A stretch of 17,399 bases of DNA from Delftia sp. PS-11 (lineage in GTDB: Bacteria; Pseudomonadota; Gammaproteobacteria; Burkholderiales; Burkholderiaceae_C): assembly GCF_029870285.1 (NCBI RefSeq), contig NZ_JACSYA010000025.1, positions 60,001-77,399 on the forward strand. Direction: 5' to 3'. This document shows positions 8,175-15,853 of the stretch, one piece after another; the first letter of the stretch is position 1; every line of letters starts with the position of its first letter. The position numbers and the translations under genes were made by a program. The notes beneath the pieces were generated by a model that saw only the letters and a program-made list of their open reading frames with translations, ran no database searches and was not told the origin of the DNA.

Positions 8175-9497
8175 TCAGAGCAGCCTGGGCTGGGTGACCA
8201 GCAGATCCAGCTCACCGTCTGCAAGGCGCGCGCTCAGCGGCGTGCCAGGCGGGGCCTGGCGGGCATCAGTGACGGGGCGGCCCTCGGCATCGGTCAGCAG
8301 CGCGTAGCCGCGCTGCAGCACCAGCCGGGGATCGAGCAGCTGCAGCCGCAGTTCCAGCCGGGACAGGTGTTCGGCACGCCGCTGCAGCCCATGGCGCACG
8401 CTCTGCGGCAGCCTGGCCTGCAGGGCCTGGCCTGTCTGGTCCATGCGCTGCAGGCGCAGTTGCAGTGCATGGCGCAGGCGCTGGGCCTGGCGGCTCAGTT
8501 GCAGCTGGCTGCGGGCCAGCTGGCCGCTGGGCCGTCCCAGGCGCTGGCTGGCCACATCCAGCCGCTGGTGCTGGCGGTCCAGCACACGCTGCACAGAAGC
8601 ATCGAGCCGCTCCTGCATGCGCTGCAGTGCAGCCAGCCAGATTTCACGCGGCTGGCTGACCAGCTCCGCAGCCGCCGTGGGCGTGGGCGCGCGCAGGTCG
8701 GCGCAGAAGTCGGCCATCGTGAAGTCGGTTTCATGGCCGACGCCGCTGACCAGCGCCACCGGGCTCTGGACAATGGTGCGCGCCAGCTGCTCGTCATTGA
8801 AAGCCCACAGGTCTTCCATGGAGCCTCCACCACGCACCAGCAAGATGGCATCGATGGGCGGCATGCCGGCGGGCCGCCGCTGCGCATCGGCCATGCCATA
8901 AAGGCGCCTGAGCGCATCGATCAGCGAAGCAGGCGCCTGCGCCCCCTGCACCAGGGCAGGCACCAGCACCACGGGAATATGCGGTACCCGGCGGCGCAGT
9001 GCGGTGACCACATCGTGCAGCGCCGCAGCCCCCAGGGATGTCACCACGCCGATACCACGGGGCATCGGCGGCAGGCTGCGCTTGCGGGCGGCATCAAACA
9101 GGCCTTCAGCCTCCAGCCGGGCCTTGAGCCGCAGGAACTGCTCGAACAAAGCCCCCTGCCCTGCCCGCTGCAGGCTTTCCACCACCAGTTGCAGATCGCC
9201 CCGCTGCTCATAAACCCCCAGCCGGCCCCGCAGCTCCACCAGTTCGCCGTCGCGCGGCGAAAAATCCATGAGCTGGGCCGCGCGCCGGAACATGGCGCAG
9301 CGGATCTGCCCTGCGGCATCCTTGATGCTGAAATAGCAATGCCCGCTGGCAGCACGCGAGAAACCACTGATTTCGCCGCGCACGGTCACCGGGTTGAAAC
9401 GGGCCTGCAGCGCATCGCCGACCGCGCGGCACAGGGCGCCGACCTCCCATACCATCGGTGCGGGCAACAGGCCGGTGCTGGTGAACGCCGTGCTCAT
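8175..9497 (-). CDS. xseA: Exodeoxyribonuclease VII large subunit
   Basis: Catalytic large subunit of exonuclease VII, which degrades single-stranded DNA to oligonucleotides together with the small XseB subunit (not in this window). The 440-residue protein has the N-terminal OB-fold (about 1-110, with VRGEISGFSRAASGHCYFSI), then the nuclease domain with IGVVTSLGAAALHDV, the signature RGGGSMEDLWAFNDE (Arg222-Gly225 onward) and SGVGHETDFTMADFCADLRA (His255, Asp258), then a long Gln/Arg/Leu-rich helical coiled-coil region (about 285-400). The C-terminal ALLTDAEGRPVTDA segment is also typical. The frame is open to 9608, but MSTAFTSTGLLPAPMVWEVG is the natural start, with a GGGGGCGG-type purine-rich site just upstream. 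It is divergent from exbB. Confidence 0.96.
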   Translation of the reverse strand: MSTAFTSTGLLPAPMVWEVGALCRAVGDALQARFNPVTVRGEISGFSRAASGHCYFSIKDAAGQIRCAMFRRAAQLMDFSPRDGELVELRGRLGVYEQRGDLQLVVESLQRAGQGALFEQFLRLKARLEAEGLFDAARKRSLPPMPRGIGVVTSLGAAALHDVVTALRRRVPHIPVVLVPALVQGAQAPASLIDALRRLYGMADAQRRPAGMPPIDAILLVRGGGSMEDLWAFNDEQLARTIVQSPVALVSGVGHETDFTMADFCADLRAPTPTAAAELVSQPREIWLAALQRMQERLDASVQRVLDRQHQRLDVASQRLGRPSGQLARSQLQLSRQAQRLRHALQLRLQRMDQTGQALQARLPQSVRHGLQRRAEHLSRLELRLQLLDPRLVLQRGYALLTDAEGRPVTDARQAPPGTPLSARLADGELDLLVTQPRLL

Positions 9498-9713
9498 GCC
9501 GCCCCCGGACCGCCATGCCACGCGGCATTCTCCACAGAGTGGCGCAAACAGCACGCCGCACCAGCCTTGGCGGCAACATGCACGGAACAATGCGAAAAAT
9601 TCATACAACCCATTGATTCAGAACACATTTCCAACTGAAACAATGCCTTCATATTTGTCATACGCCCCCAAAGCCTTCCATCTGTTCGCGCACATGCCTG
9701 CTTGACCACAAAG

Positions 9714-9722
9714 TTATCCACA
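9714..9722 (+). promoter_or_regulatory. Perfect DnaA-box consensus (TTATCCACA)
   Basis: Nine of nine bases match the consensus DnaA binding site. It stands in the divergent xseA-exbB gap. No second box and no DnaA-unwinding element were seen nearby, so it is not an origin; a regulatory role is possible but unproven. Confidence 0.4.
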
Positions 9723-9795
9723 ACAGGCTGCTTTCGCGGGTGACTGCAACGCCAGCGTGCCAGCGCACGGGCGTCAGCTTCTTTGAGGCCGGGAG

Positions 9796-9825
9796 TTTCG
9801 TCCCACCCTGGCGCTGGGCGATAAT
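9796..9825 (+). promoter_or_regulatory. Candidate promoter of the exbB-exbD-lpxK operon
   Basis: GATAAT (9820-9825) matches five of six -10 bases. A weak -35 (TTTCGT, 9796-9801) lies 18 bases upstream. Transcription would begin near 9832, giving a 30-base leader and leaving the ribosome site GGGGGGA (9849-9855) intact. Confidence 0.45.
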
Positions 9826-9861
9826 TGCCGGCTGTCATTTCCGAATGCGGGGGGAAAACAC

Positions 9862-10494
9862 TTGCTGTCGATCATACAAGCCGCAGGCTGGCCGATCTGG
9901 CCTCTGATTGCCTGCTCCATCCTGGCCTTGGCCCTGGTCTTTGAACGCTTCGTGGCCCTGAAGACGGCCCGCGTGGCACCACCTGCCCTGCTGGGCGAGG
10001 CGATTTCCGTGTCCTCACGCGGACTGCCCAGCCAGGAGGTGGTGCAGCAGCTGGCACAGAACTCCACGCTGGGCGAAGTGCTGGCCAGCGGCCTGCGCAC
10101 GCTGCAGGCCCATCCGGACAGCAGCGAAGAAGAGCTGCGCGCCGCCATGGAGGGCGCAGGCCGTGCCGCAGCCCACCAGCTCGAAAAACACCTGAGCGCG
10201 CTGGCCACCATCGCTTCGGCAGCACCGCTGCTGGGCCTGCTGGGCACCGTGATCGGCATGATCGAGATCTTCGGCTCCCAAGGCGGCAGCCAGACCATGG
10301 GCGGCGGCAATCCCGCGCAGCTGGCGCAGGGCATCTCCATCGCCCTGTACAACACAGCCTTCGGCCTGATCGTGGCGATCCCGGCACTGATTTTCTGGCG
10401 TTACTTCCGCGCCCGTGTCGATGGCTATCTGCTGGGCATGGAGCTGGCTTCCGAGCAGTTCCTGCGCCACCTCAGCCGCCTGGGCAGCCAATGA
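9862..10494 (+). CDS. exbB: ExbB/TolQ/MotA-family proton channel subunit
   Basis: Inner-membrane protein of 210 residues that forms, with ExbD, a proton-driven motor energising outer-membrane processes. Three membrane segments are visible: about 8-29 (PIWPLIACSILALALVF), about 113-136 (ASAAPLLGLLGTVIGMIEIF) and about 157-177 (ALYNTAFGLIVAIPALIFW). The second contains the family signature AAPLLGLLGTVIGM and the third the TAFGLIVAIPA motif. The start is TTG at 9862 after a G-rich ribosome site; the N-terminus MLSIIQAAGWPIWPL is as expected for the family. exbD follows after 22 bases. No tonB gene is present in the window, so the partner could be a distant TonB or a Tol-like system. Confidence 0.92.
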   Translation: MLSIIQAAGWPIWPLIACSILALALVFERFVALKTARVAPPALLGEAISVSSRGLPSQEVVQQLAQNSTLGEVLASGLRTLQAHPDSSEEELRAAMEGAGRAAAHQLEKHLSALATIASAAPLLGLLGTVIGMIEIFGSQGGSQTMGGGNPAQLAQGISIALYNTAFGLIVAIPALIFWRYFRARVDGYLLGMELASEQFLRHLSRLGSQ

Positions 10495-10516
10495 CGCGGC
10501 ACGAGCGAGACCTGCC

Positions 10517-10942
10517 ATGAACTTCCGTCCCCGCCGCCGTGACGACCCCGAGATCAATCTGATCCCGTTCATCGATGTGCTGCTGGTGGTGCTGATCTTT
10601 CTGATGCTGTCCACCACCTACAGCAAGTTCACCGAGCTGCAGCTGACCCTGCCCGTGGCCGATGTCGAGCAGCAGCGCGACCGGCCCCGGGAGATCATCG
10701 TCGCCATTGCCGCCGATGGCCGCTACGCCATCAACAAAAATGGCGTGGAAGACCGCAGCGTCGCCGGCCTGGCCCAGGCCCTGACCGCGGCGTCCACGGC
10801 TGGCAAGGACAGCGTGGTGATCATCAGTGCAGACGCCACAGCACCGCACCAGTCCGTTGTGTCCGTGATGGAGGCTGCGCGCCGCGCCGGCCTGACACAG
10901 ATCACTTTTGCCACACAGAACTCGGCGCGCGCCGGCCGCTGA
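10517..10942 (+). CDS. exbD: ExbD/TolR-family energy transducer subunit
   Basis: Protein of 141 residues with a short cytoplasmic N-terminus (MNFRPRRRDDPEINLIPFID), one membrane helix (about 17-37) and a periplasmic domain to the end. Asp20 in the helix (LIPFIDVLLVVLIFLML) corresponds to the essential proton-carrying aspartate of ExbD (Asp25 in E. coli). The periplasmic part ends in VVSVMEAARRAGLTQITFAT, the usual closing motif. The frame is open further upstream, but this ATG gives the family start. It lies 22 bases after exbB and 13 before lpxK, so it is clearly co-transcribed. Confidence 0.93.
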   Translation: MNFRPRRRDDPEINLIPFIDVLLVVLIFLMLSTTYSKFTELQLTLPVADVEQQRDRPREIIVAIAADGRYAINKNGVEDRSVAGLAQALTAASTAGKDSVVIISADATAPHQSVVSVMEAARRAGLTQITFATQNSARAGR

Positions 10943-10955
10943 GGCACAGGACAGC

Positions 10956-11972
10956 ATGCGCCAGGCAGACCGCGCCGCGCACACCAGCGGGCTGCGTGCG
11001 GCCTGGCGCAGCCGCAGCGCAGCGGCCTGGGCCCTGTTGCCCCTGTCGCTGCTGTACCGCGCGCTGCGCGCGCTGCACACCGCACCCTACGCACTGGGCC
11101 TGCGCCGGGCCCGGCAGGCTGGCATTCCTGTCATTGTGGTCGGCAACGTGATTGCCGGTGGCGCAGGCAAGACACCCGTGACGCTTGCCGTCGCACAGCA
11201 TCTGCGCGAGCGCGGCTGGCACCCTGGCATCATTTCCCGTGGCTATGGCCGCAGCACCACCGACTGCCGGCAAGCCCTGCCGGACAGCCCGCCCGCTGAA
11301 GTCGGCGACGAGCCGGCACTGCTGGCGCGCGCCAGCGGCCTGCCCGTCTTCGTGGCGCGCGAACGCATCGAGGCCGCACGGGCGCTGCGTGCGCAATACC
11401 CGCAGGTCGATATCCTGCTGAGCGACGACGGCCTTCAGCATCTGACCCTGGCGCGCGACATTGAGCTGTGCGTCTTCAACGACGAGGGCGTGGGCAATGG
11501 CTGGCTGCTGCCTGCAGGCCCGCTGCGCGAACCCTGGCCCCGTCCCGTGACCGCCGTGCTCCACGCCGGACCTGCACCGGCAGGCAGTGCAGCCCCCGCA
11601 TTTGCCATGCAGCGGCGGCTGTCGCACGAGGCACGCAACGCGCACGGCGACACATTGCCCCTGGCACAACTGCGCGGCCAGCGCGTGGAAGCCGTCGCCG
11701 CCGTGGCACGGCCAGAAGGCTTTTTTGCCATGCTGTCCGCATGCGGAGTGCCTCCAATCCACGCCCAGGCCTTGCCCGATCACTATAATTTTGAGAGCTT
11801 CACACGCCTGGGGCGGCAAGACGAACCGCTGCTGTGCACGGAAAAAGATGCCGTCAAACTCTGGCGCACCCATCCCCAGGCCTGGGCTGTGCCGCTGCAA
11901 CTGCAGCTGCCCGAGGCATTCTGGGCGCTGCTCGACCAGAAGCTTGCGGCGCTGCGCCAGCGCGGCGCCTGA
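10956..11972 (+). CDS. lpxK: Tetraacyldisaccharide 4'-kinase (lipid A biosynthesis)
   Basis: Inner-membrane-associated kinase of 338 residues that phosphorylates the 4' position of the lipid A disaccharide with ATP. After a hydrophobic N-terminal helix (about 24-45, AWALLPLSLLYRALRAL) comes the Walker A loop GGAGKTPVT (68-76, Lys72) and the LpxK-specific DDGLQH (157-162) carrying the metal/ATP-binding aspartates. ALPDHYNF near residues 273-280 is the conserved C-terminal signature. The chosen ATG is preceded by CAGGA; a longer frame starts at 10908 but overlaps exbD. The Trm112-like gene follows after 63 bases and kdsB after that, the same partnership as lpxK-ycaR-kdsB in E. coli. Confidence 0.95.
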   Translation: MRQADRAAHTSGLRAAWRSRSAAAWALLPLSLLYRALRALHTAPYALGLRRARQAGIPVIVVGNVIAGGAGKTPVTLAVAQHLRERGWHPGIISRGYGRSTTDCRQALPDSPPAEVGDEPALLARASGLPVFVARERIEAARALRAQYPQVDILLSDDGLQHLTLARDIELCVFNDEGVGNGWLLPAGPLREPWPRPVTAVLHAGPAPAGSAAPAFAMQRRLSHEARNAHGDTLPLAQLRGQRVEAVAAVARPEGFFAMLSACGVPPIHAQALPDHYNFESFTRLGRQDEPLLCTEKDAVKLWRTHPQAWAVPLQLQLPEAFWALLDQKLAALRQRGA

Positions 11973-11997
11973 CTATCATCACGACATCACGAACCCA

Positions 11998-12015
11998 GGC
12001 CGGCAATGCCCGGCC
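11998..12015 (+). other. GC-rich inverted repeat between lpxK and the Trm112-like gene
   Basis: GGCCGG, six-base loop, CCGGCC. A perfect 6-bp stem lies 21 bases upstream of the next start codon. There is no following T run, so it is not a terminator; it may stabilise the message or affect translation. Confidence 0.35.
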
Positions 12016-12035
12016 GCACCACCACTGGACTTGCC

Positions 12036-12218
12036 ATGGACGCCAAACTTCTCGAACTGCTGGTCTGCCCCGTCACCAAGGGCCCGCTGCGCTACGACCG
12101 CGAGCGCCAGGAGCTGGTCTCTCACAGCGCCCGCCTGGCCTACCCCGTGCGTGACGGCATGCCGGTACTGCTGGAAAACGAGGCACGCACTCTGACGGAC
12201 GAAGAACTGGAGGAGTGA
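12036..12218 (+). CDS. Trm112-family small protein (YcaR-like)
   Basis: A 60-residue protein of the Trm112 family. The start [20 protein letters not shown] and the later [16 protein letters not shown] are the family signatures. In E. coli and many others the equivalent gene (ycaR) also sits between lpxK and kdsB. Its exact role is unknown; eukaryotic Trm112 proteins are zinc-binding partners that activate methyltransferases. Only one cysteine (Cys11) is present, so the usual CxxC zinc site is absent here. The chosen ATG is at 12036 with GGA upstream; an in-frame ATG at 12006 would add ten residues of low plausibility. It is likely co-transcribed with lpxK and kdsB. Confidence 0.9.
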   Translation: MDAKLLELLVCPVTKGPLRYDRERQELVSHSARLAYPVRDGMPVLLENEARTLTDEELEE

Positions 12219-12284
12219 GCAAGCGCACTGTGCCGTTGCCCCTGCCTTTCATAGCCCTGCTTCACTGACACCCAGAGCCTGCCC

Positions 12285-13067
12285 ATGCCTGCTGCGCCCT
12301 TTACCGTACTGATTCCCGCCCGCCTGTCTTCCAGCCGCCTGCCCGGCAAGCCGCTGGCCGACATTGCAGGACTGCCCATGGTGGTGCGCGTGGCGCAGCG
12401 CGCAGCCCAGAGCAGCGCAGCGCGCTGCGTGGTGGCAGCCGACGACGCCAGCATTGCCGATGCCTGCGCCCGCCATGGCGTGCAGGCCGTGCTGACGCGC
12501 AGCGACCATGCCAGCGGCAGTGACCGGCTGGCAGAAGCCTGCGAGCAACTGGGGCTGGCGGGTGATGACATCATCGTCAACGTCCAGGGCGACGAACCGC
12601 TGATCGACCCTGCGCTGATCGACGCTGTCGCAGGACTGCTGGCGCTGGCGCCCGAAGCCGACATGGGCACGGCAGCACATCCCATCGCCAGCCTGGCCGA
12701 CTTCCTCAACCCCAACGTGGTCAAGGTGGTCTGCGACGCGCGCGGCATGGCGCACTACTTCAGCCGGGCGCCGATCCCGTTCGCCCGCGAGCACACAGAT
12801 ACCGCATGGTGGCAGCAGCCACGCGCTGACGGCACGCAGGGATTCGCGCCGCTGCGCCATGTCGGCATCTACAGCTACCGCGCAGGCTTCCTGCGCAAAT
12901 TTCCCCGGCTGGAGCCTGCTCCCACGGAATTGCTGGAGGCCCTGGAGCAATTGCGCGCGCTCTGGCACGGCCATCGCATCGCAGTGCATGTCACGGCCCA
13001 TGCGCCCGGCCCTGGCGTGGACACGCCCGAAGACCTGCAGCGCGTGCGCGCCCTGCTGGCACCTTGA
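12285..13067 (+). CDS. kdsB: 3-deoxy-manno-octulosonate cytidylyltransferase (CMP-Kdo synthetase)
   Basis: Cytoplasmic enzyme of 260 residues that activates Kdo with CTP for addition to lipid A. The N-terminal CTP-binding segment [15 protein letters not shown] (10-24), the magnesium-binding QGDEP (101-105, Asp103) and the C-terminal [17 protein letters not shown] (about 242-258) are all typical. [15 protein letters not shown] (here [15 protein letters not shown] near 193-207) is another family motif. The length matches the family (about 250). It follows the Trm112-like gene after 66 bases and precedes adk by 175. The ribosome site is weak (AGAG). Confidence 0.95.
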   Translation: MPAAPFTVLIPARLSSSRLPGKPLADIAGLPMVVRVAQRAAQSSAARCVVAADDASIADACARHGVQAVLTRSDHASGSDRLAEACEQLGLAGDDIIVNVQGDEPLIDPALIDAVAGLLALAPEADMGTAAHPIASLADFLNPNVVKVVCDARGMAHYFSRAPIPFAREHTDTAWWQQPRADGTQGFAPLRHVGIYSYRAGFLRKFPRLEPAPTELLEALEQLRALWHGHRIAVHVTAHAPGPGVDTPEDLQRVRALLAP

Positions 13068-13173
13068 GGCACCGCTCAGAGACACGCAAAGCGCAGCCGC
13101 GCAGACAACGCGTGCGCCGTGTAAGCCTGCGTTAGCCCTGTGCGTGCTATCCTTGCCCGCGACAAAAATATGA

Positions 13174-13899
<726 letters not shown>

Positions 13900-13928
13900 C
13901 ACCGGCAGCCTGCACAGCGCTTCGACAG

Positions 13929-13952
13929 AAAAGCACCTGCGGGTGCTTTTTT
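13929..13952. terminator. Bidirectional intrinsic terminator between adk and asparaginase
   Basis: AAAAGCACC, TGCG loop, GGTGCTTTTTT. The stem has five GC-rich pairs extended by four A-T pairs. On the plus strand it ends in six T, 30 bases past the adk stop. On the minus strand it ends in four T, just past the asparaginase stop at 13961, so it can close both converging transcripts. Confidence 0.85.
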
Positions 13953-13960
13953 GCTGCCGC

Positions 13961-14938
13961 TCAGGACAGGGACTGGACCGCCAGCTCCAGCATCAGGGCA
14001 ATGCGGGCCTTGGCAATCGGCAGCCGCGCCAGATCAGAGGGCTGGGCCACCTCGTTTTCCAGAGGTGCCGGCCCGACCGGAAGCCCTTGCGCACAGCGCG
14101 TGCCCAGCCACACGCGCACGCCCAGTGCGCGGGCCCGCAGCAAGGCAGACTCCATCGCCGCGTGCACCGTGGCATTGCCGGTACCGGCCACCACAATGCC
14201 GCGCACGCCTGCAGCCACCAGGGCATCCACGGCATCGGCGCGCGCCAGCGCGCCGCTGAAGACCACCTCCACCCAGGGCAGGCAAGGCAGCGCCAGCAAG
14301 GCATCGAGCTGCTGCAGACCCTCATGGGACGGGGCCGCCGCGCCCGCAGGCACCAGCCAGCGCACCACACCCTCCTCCACCAGAGCCAGCGGACCGCCTT
14401 CCGGCGAAGACAGTGCATTGAGCCTGTAGGGCTGGACTTTCTGGACGTGCTGCGCGGCATGGACCTCGCCGCCCGCCACCACCCAGACGCCAGCGCGCCC
14501 GCCCCGTGCAGCCACGGTCACGGCATCGCGCAGGTTCTGCGGGCCGTCCGCCAGCAGCGCCGTCGCCGGGCGCATCGCGCATGTCAGCACCACGGGCTTG
14601 GTGGCGGGCAGCAGGCGGTGCAGCAGCCAGGCGGTTTCCTCCAGGGTGTCCGTGCCATGGGTAATGACCACGGCCCGCGTATCGGGCGATGCCAGTGCCT
14701 GCAGGCAGGCCGCGAGCAGCGCGCGCCATATGGGCCAGTCCATATCCTTGCTGTCCACCTGGGCGATCTGCAGCGCCTGCAGGGGACAGCGCGCATGCTG
14801 CTCCAGATCGGGCACTGCGGACAGCAGCGACTGCACCGTGATCTGGCCGGCCCGGTAGCCCACACCCTGGCTTTGTGAATCGGCACGGCCGGCGATGGTG
14901 CCGCCCGTTCCCAGAATCACCACTTTTTCCTGACCCAC
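13961..14938 (-). CDS. L-asparaginase (asparaginase/glutaminase family)
   Basis: Hydrolase of about 325 residues that converts asparagine to aspartate and ammonia. Aligning by eye with E. coli AnsB, the catalytic residues are all there: Thr14 in GTGGTIAG, Tyr28, Ser63 and Asp65 in VDSKDMD, Thr96-Asp97 in THGTDTLEETA, and Lys167 in HVQKVQ (AnsB Thr12, Tyr25, Ser58, Thr89-Asp90, Lys162). AMRPATALLADGPQNL (about 121-136) is the usual following motif. No signal peptide is seen, so the enzyme should be cytoplasmic. Two GTG starts compete: 14944 and 14938. The latter is preferred because GAGG lies five bases before it. It diverges from lexA and converges on adk. Whether it prefers asparagine or glutamine cannot be told. 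Confidence 0.93.
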   Translation of the reverse strand: MGQEKVVILGTGGTIAGRADSQSQGVGYRAGQITVQSLLSAVPDLEQHARCPLQALQIAQVDSKDMDWPIWRALLAACLQALASPDTRAVVITHGTDTLEETAWLLHRLLPATKPVVLTCAMRPATALLADGPQNLRDAVTVAARGGRAGVWVVAGGEVHAAQHVQKVQPYRLNALSSPEGGPLALVEEGVVRWLVPAGAAAPSHEGLQQLDALLALPCLPWVEVVFSGALARADAVDALVAAGVRGIVVAGTGNATVHAAMESALLRARALGVRVWLGTRCAQGLPVGPAPLENEVAQPSDLARLPIAKARIALMLELAVQSLS

Positions 14939-14943
14939 TTGCA

Positions 14944-14947
14944 CCTC
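14944..14947 (-). promoter_or_regulatory. Ribosome binding site deciding the asparaginase start
   Basis: GAGG on the minus strand, five bases before GTG at 14938. The alternative GTG at 14944 overlaps this site and has no site of its own at normal spacing. Confidence 0.55.
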
Positions 14948-14974
14948 ACGAGAAACTGGTTAAAAATACAGATA

Positions 14975-14990
14975 CTGTATGAATTAACAG
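14975..14990. promoter_or_regulatory. LexA box (SOS operator) of lexA
   Basis: CTGTATGAATTAACAG matches the CTGT-N8-ACAG consensus at all eight fixed positions, with an A+T-rich spacer. It lies 45 bases before the lexA ATG, as expected for autoregulation. An overlapping inverted repeat, ATACAG-ATA-CTGTAT (14966-14980), shares its left half-site. The box also lies 36 bases from the divergent asparaginase start. Confidence 0.9.
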
Positions 14991-15035
14991 AGCGGCATCA
15001 TCAGCCCTCTGTACTTCAAGAACCGGATGTCCACC

Positions 15036-15710
15036 ATGCTCGACCACCCCAAGCTCACCGCCCGCCAGCAACAGATTCTGGACCTGATCCAGTCGGCAAT
15101 TGCCCGCACGGGCGCCCCACCCACACGCGCGGAAATCGCTGGCGAGCTGGGATTCAAATCCGCCAACGCGGCGGAAGAGCACCTGCAGGCGCTGGCGCGC
15201 AAGGGCGTGATCGAACTGGTCAGCGGCACATCGCGCGGCATACGCCTGCGCACGGAAACCGTGCGCAGCATCAACGCAGCGCGCGGCACCAGCTTTGCGC
15301 TGCCGCTGTCGGCGGTGGCGCCTCTGGCCCTGCCCCTTGTCGGCAGGGTCGCTGCAGGCTCGCCTATTCTCGCCCAGGAACACATCGACCAAACCTACTC
15401 GATCGAAGCCAGCCTGTTCCAGGGCCGGCCCGACTACCTGCTGCGCGTGCGTGGCATGTCCATGCGCGATGCCGGCATCATGGATGGCGATCTGCTGGCC
15501 GTGCAGGCCACGCACGAGGCGCGCAACGGCCAGATCGTTGTGGCGCGCCTGGGCGATGAAGTCACCGTCAAGCGCCTGCGCCGCACACCGCAGGGCGTGG
15601 AACTGTTGCCGGAAAACCCTGACTACCCTGTCATCCGTGTCGCCCCTGGCGAGCCTTTTGCCATCGAAGGACTGGCTGTCGGCCTGATCCGCAACAGCAT
15701 GTCCATGTAA
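15036..15710 (+). CDS. lexA: LexA repressor (SOS response)
   Basis: Repressor and self-cleaving protease of 224 residues that controls DNA-damage genes. The N-terminal winged helix-turn-helix (about 1-70, [20 protein letters not shown] and [19 protein letters not shown]) binds the operator. The C-terminal domain has the Ala107-Gly108 cleavage site (GRVAAGSP), the catalytic Ser142 ([15 protein letters not shown]) and Lys179 (VTVKRLRR). It is longer than E. coli LexA (202), as is usual in betaproteobacteria, because of an extended linker (about 75-100). The ATG at 15036 (MLDHPKL) is chosen by resemblance to relatives; an ATG at 15027 would add three residues. A perfect LexA box lies upstream and a hairpin downstream. 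Confidence 0.97.
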   Translation: MLDHPKLTARQQQILDLIQSAIARTGAPPTRAEIAGELGFKSANAAEEHLQALARKGVIELVSGTSRGIRLRTETVRSINAARGTSFALPLSAVAPLALPLVGRVAAGSPILAQEHIDQTYSIEASLFQGRPDYLLRVRGMSMRDAGIMDGDLLAVQATHEARNGQIVVARLGDEVTVKRLRRTPQGVELLPENPDYPVIRVAPGEPFAIEGLAVGLIRNSMSM

Positions 15711-15711
15711 C

Positions 15712-15737
15712 CGGCGCGGCAGACCGCGCCGCCGCCT
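15712..15737 (+). terminator. Probable terminator hairpin after lexA
   Basis: CGGCGCGG, CAGA loop, CCGCGCCG directly after the stop codon: an eight-pair perfect stem. The following sequence has only three T in a row, so efficiency is uncertain and Rho may assist. Confidence 0.5.
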
Positions 15738-15840
15738 TTCGCACGGCCCCACTGGCAGGCATGGAGCACCCAGGCTCCACGCCGGGCGGAGCTTTGCCTG
15801 CACGCCATCCTGGCCATGCACATGCCGCCGGGAAATCAGC

Positions 15841-15846
15841 AAGGAG
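15841..15846 (+). promoter_or_regulatory. Strong ribosome binding site of the small repeat-bearing protein
   Basis: AAGGAG lies seven bases before the ATG at 15854. This is one of the best ribosome sites in the window; it argues that the gene is real and rejects the longer in-frame start at 15761. Confidence 0.75.
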
Positions 15847-15853
15847 TCGTCAC

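Larger units (their letters stand above)
9498..9861. other. Gene-free stretch between xseA and exbB
   Basis: About 364 bases separating divergent genes. The middle part (roughly 9590-9690) is clearly more A+T rich than the flanks. It contains one perfect DnaA box (9714-9722) and the likely exbB promoter (9796-9825). A minus-strand frame across it is open as far as 9838, but it has poor codon use, no ribosome site and no recognisable motif, so no gene is called. The xseA promoter must lie here but was not resolved. Confidence 0.6.

Noticed and set aside
8106..9638. 510-codon open frame on the plus strand across xseA
   Set aside because: Low-complexity Gln/His/Ala-rich translation and full overlap with a certain gene; a composition shadow.
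9494..9838. Minus-strand frame upstream of xseA as a separate small gene
   Set aside because: Cys- and His-rich irregular translation without a ribosome site; it covers the promoter region and DnaA box of the divergent exbB gene.
14418..14520. Suspected loss of the catalytic lysine in the asparaginase
   Set aside because: A first alignment placed the lysine at the wrong segment. Counting E. coli AnsB residues puts Lys162 in the segment DVTKTNT, which matches HVQKVQ here, so the lysine is retained.
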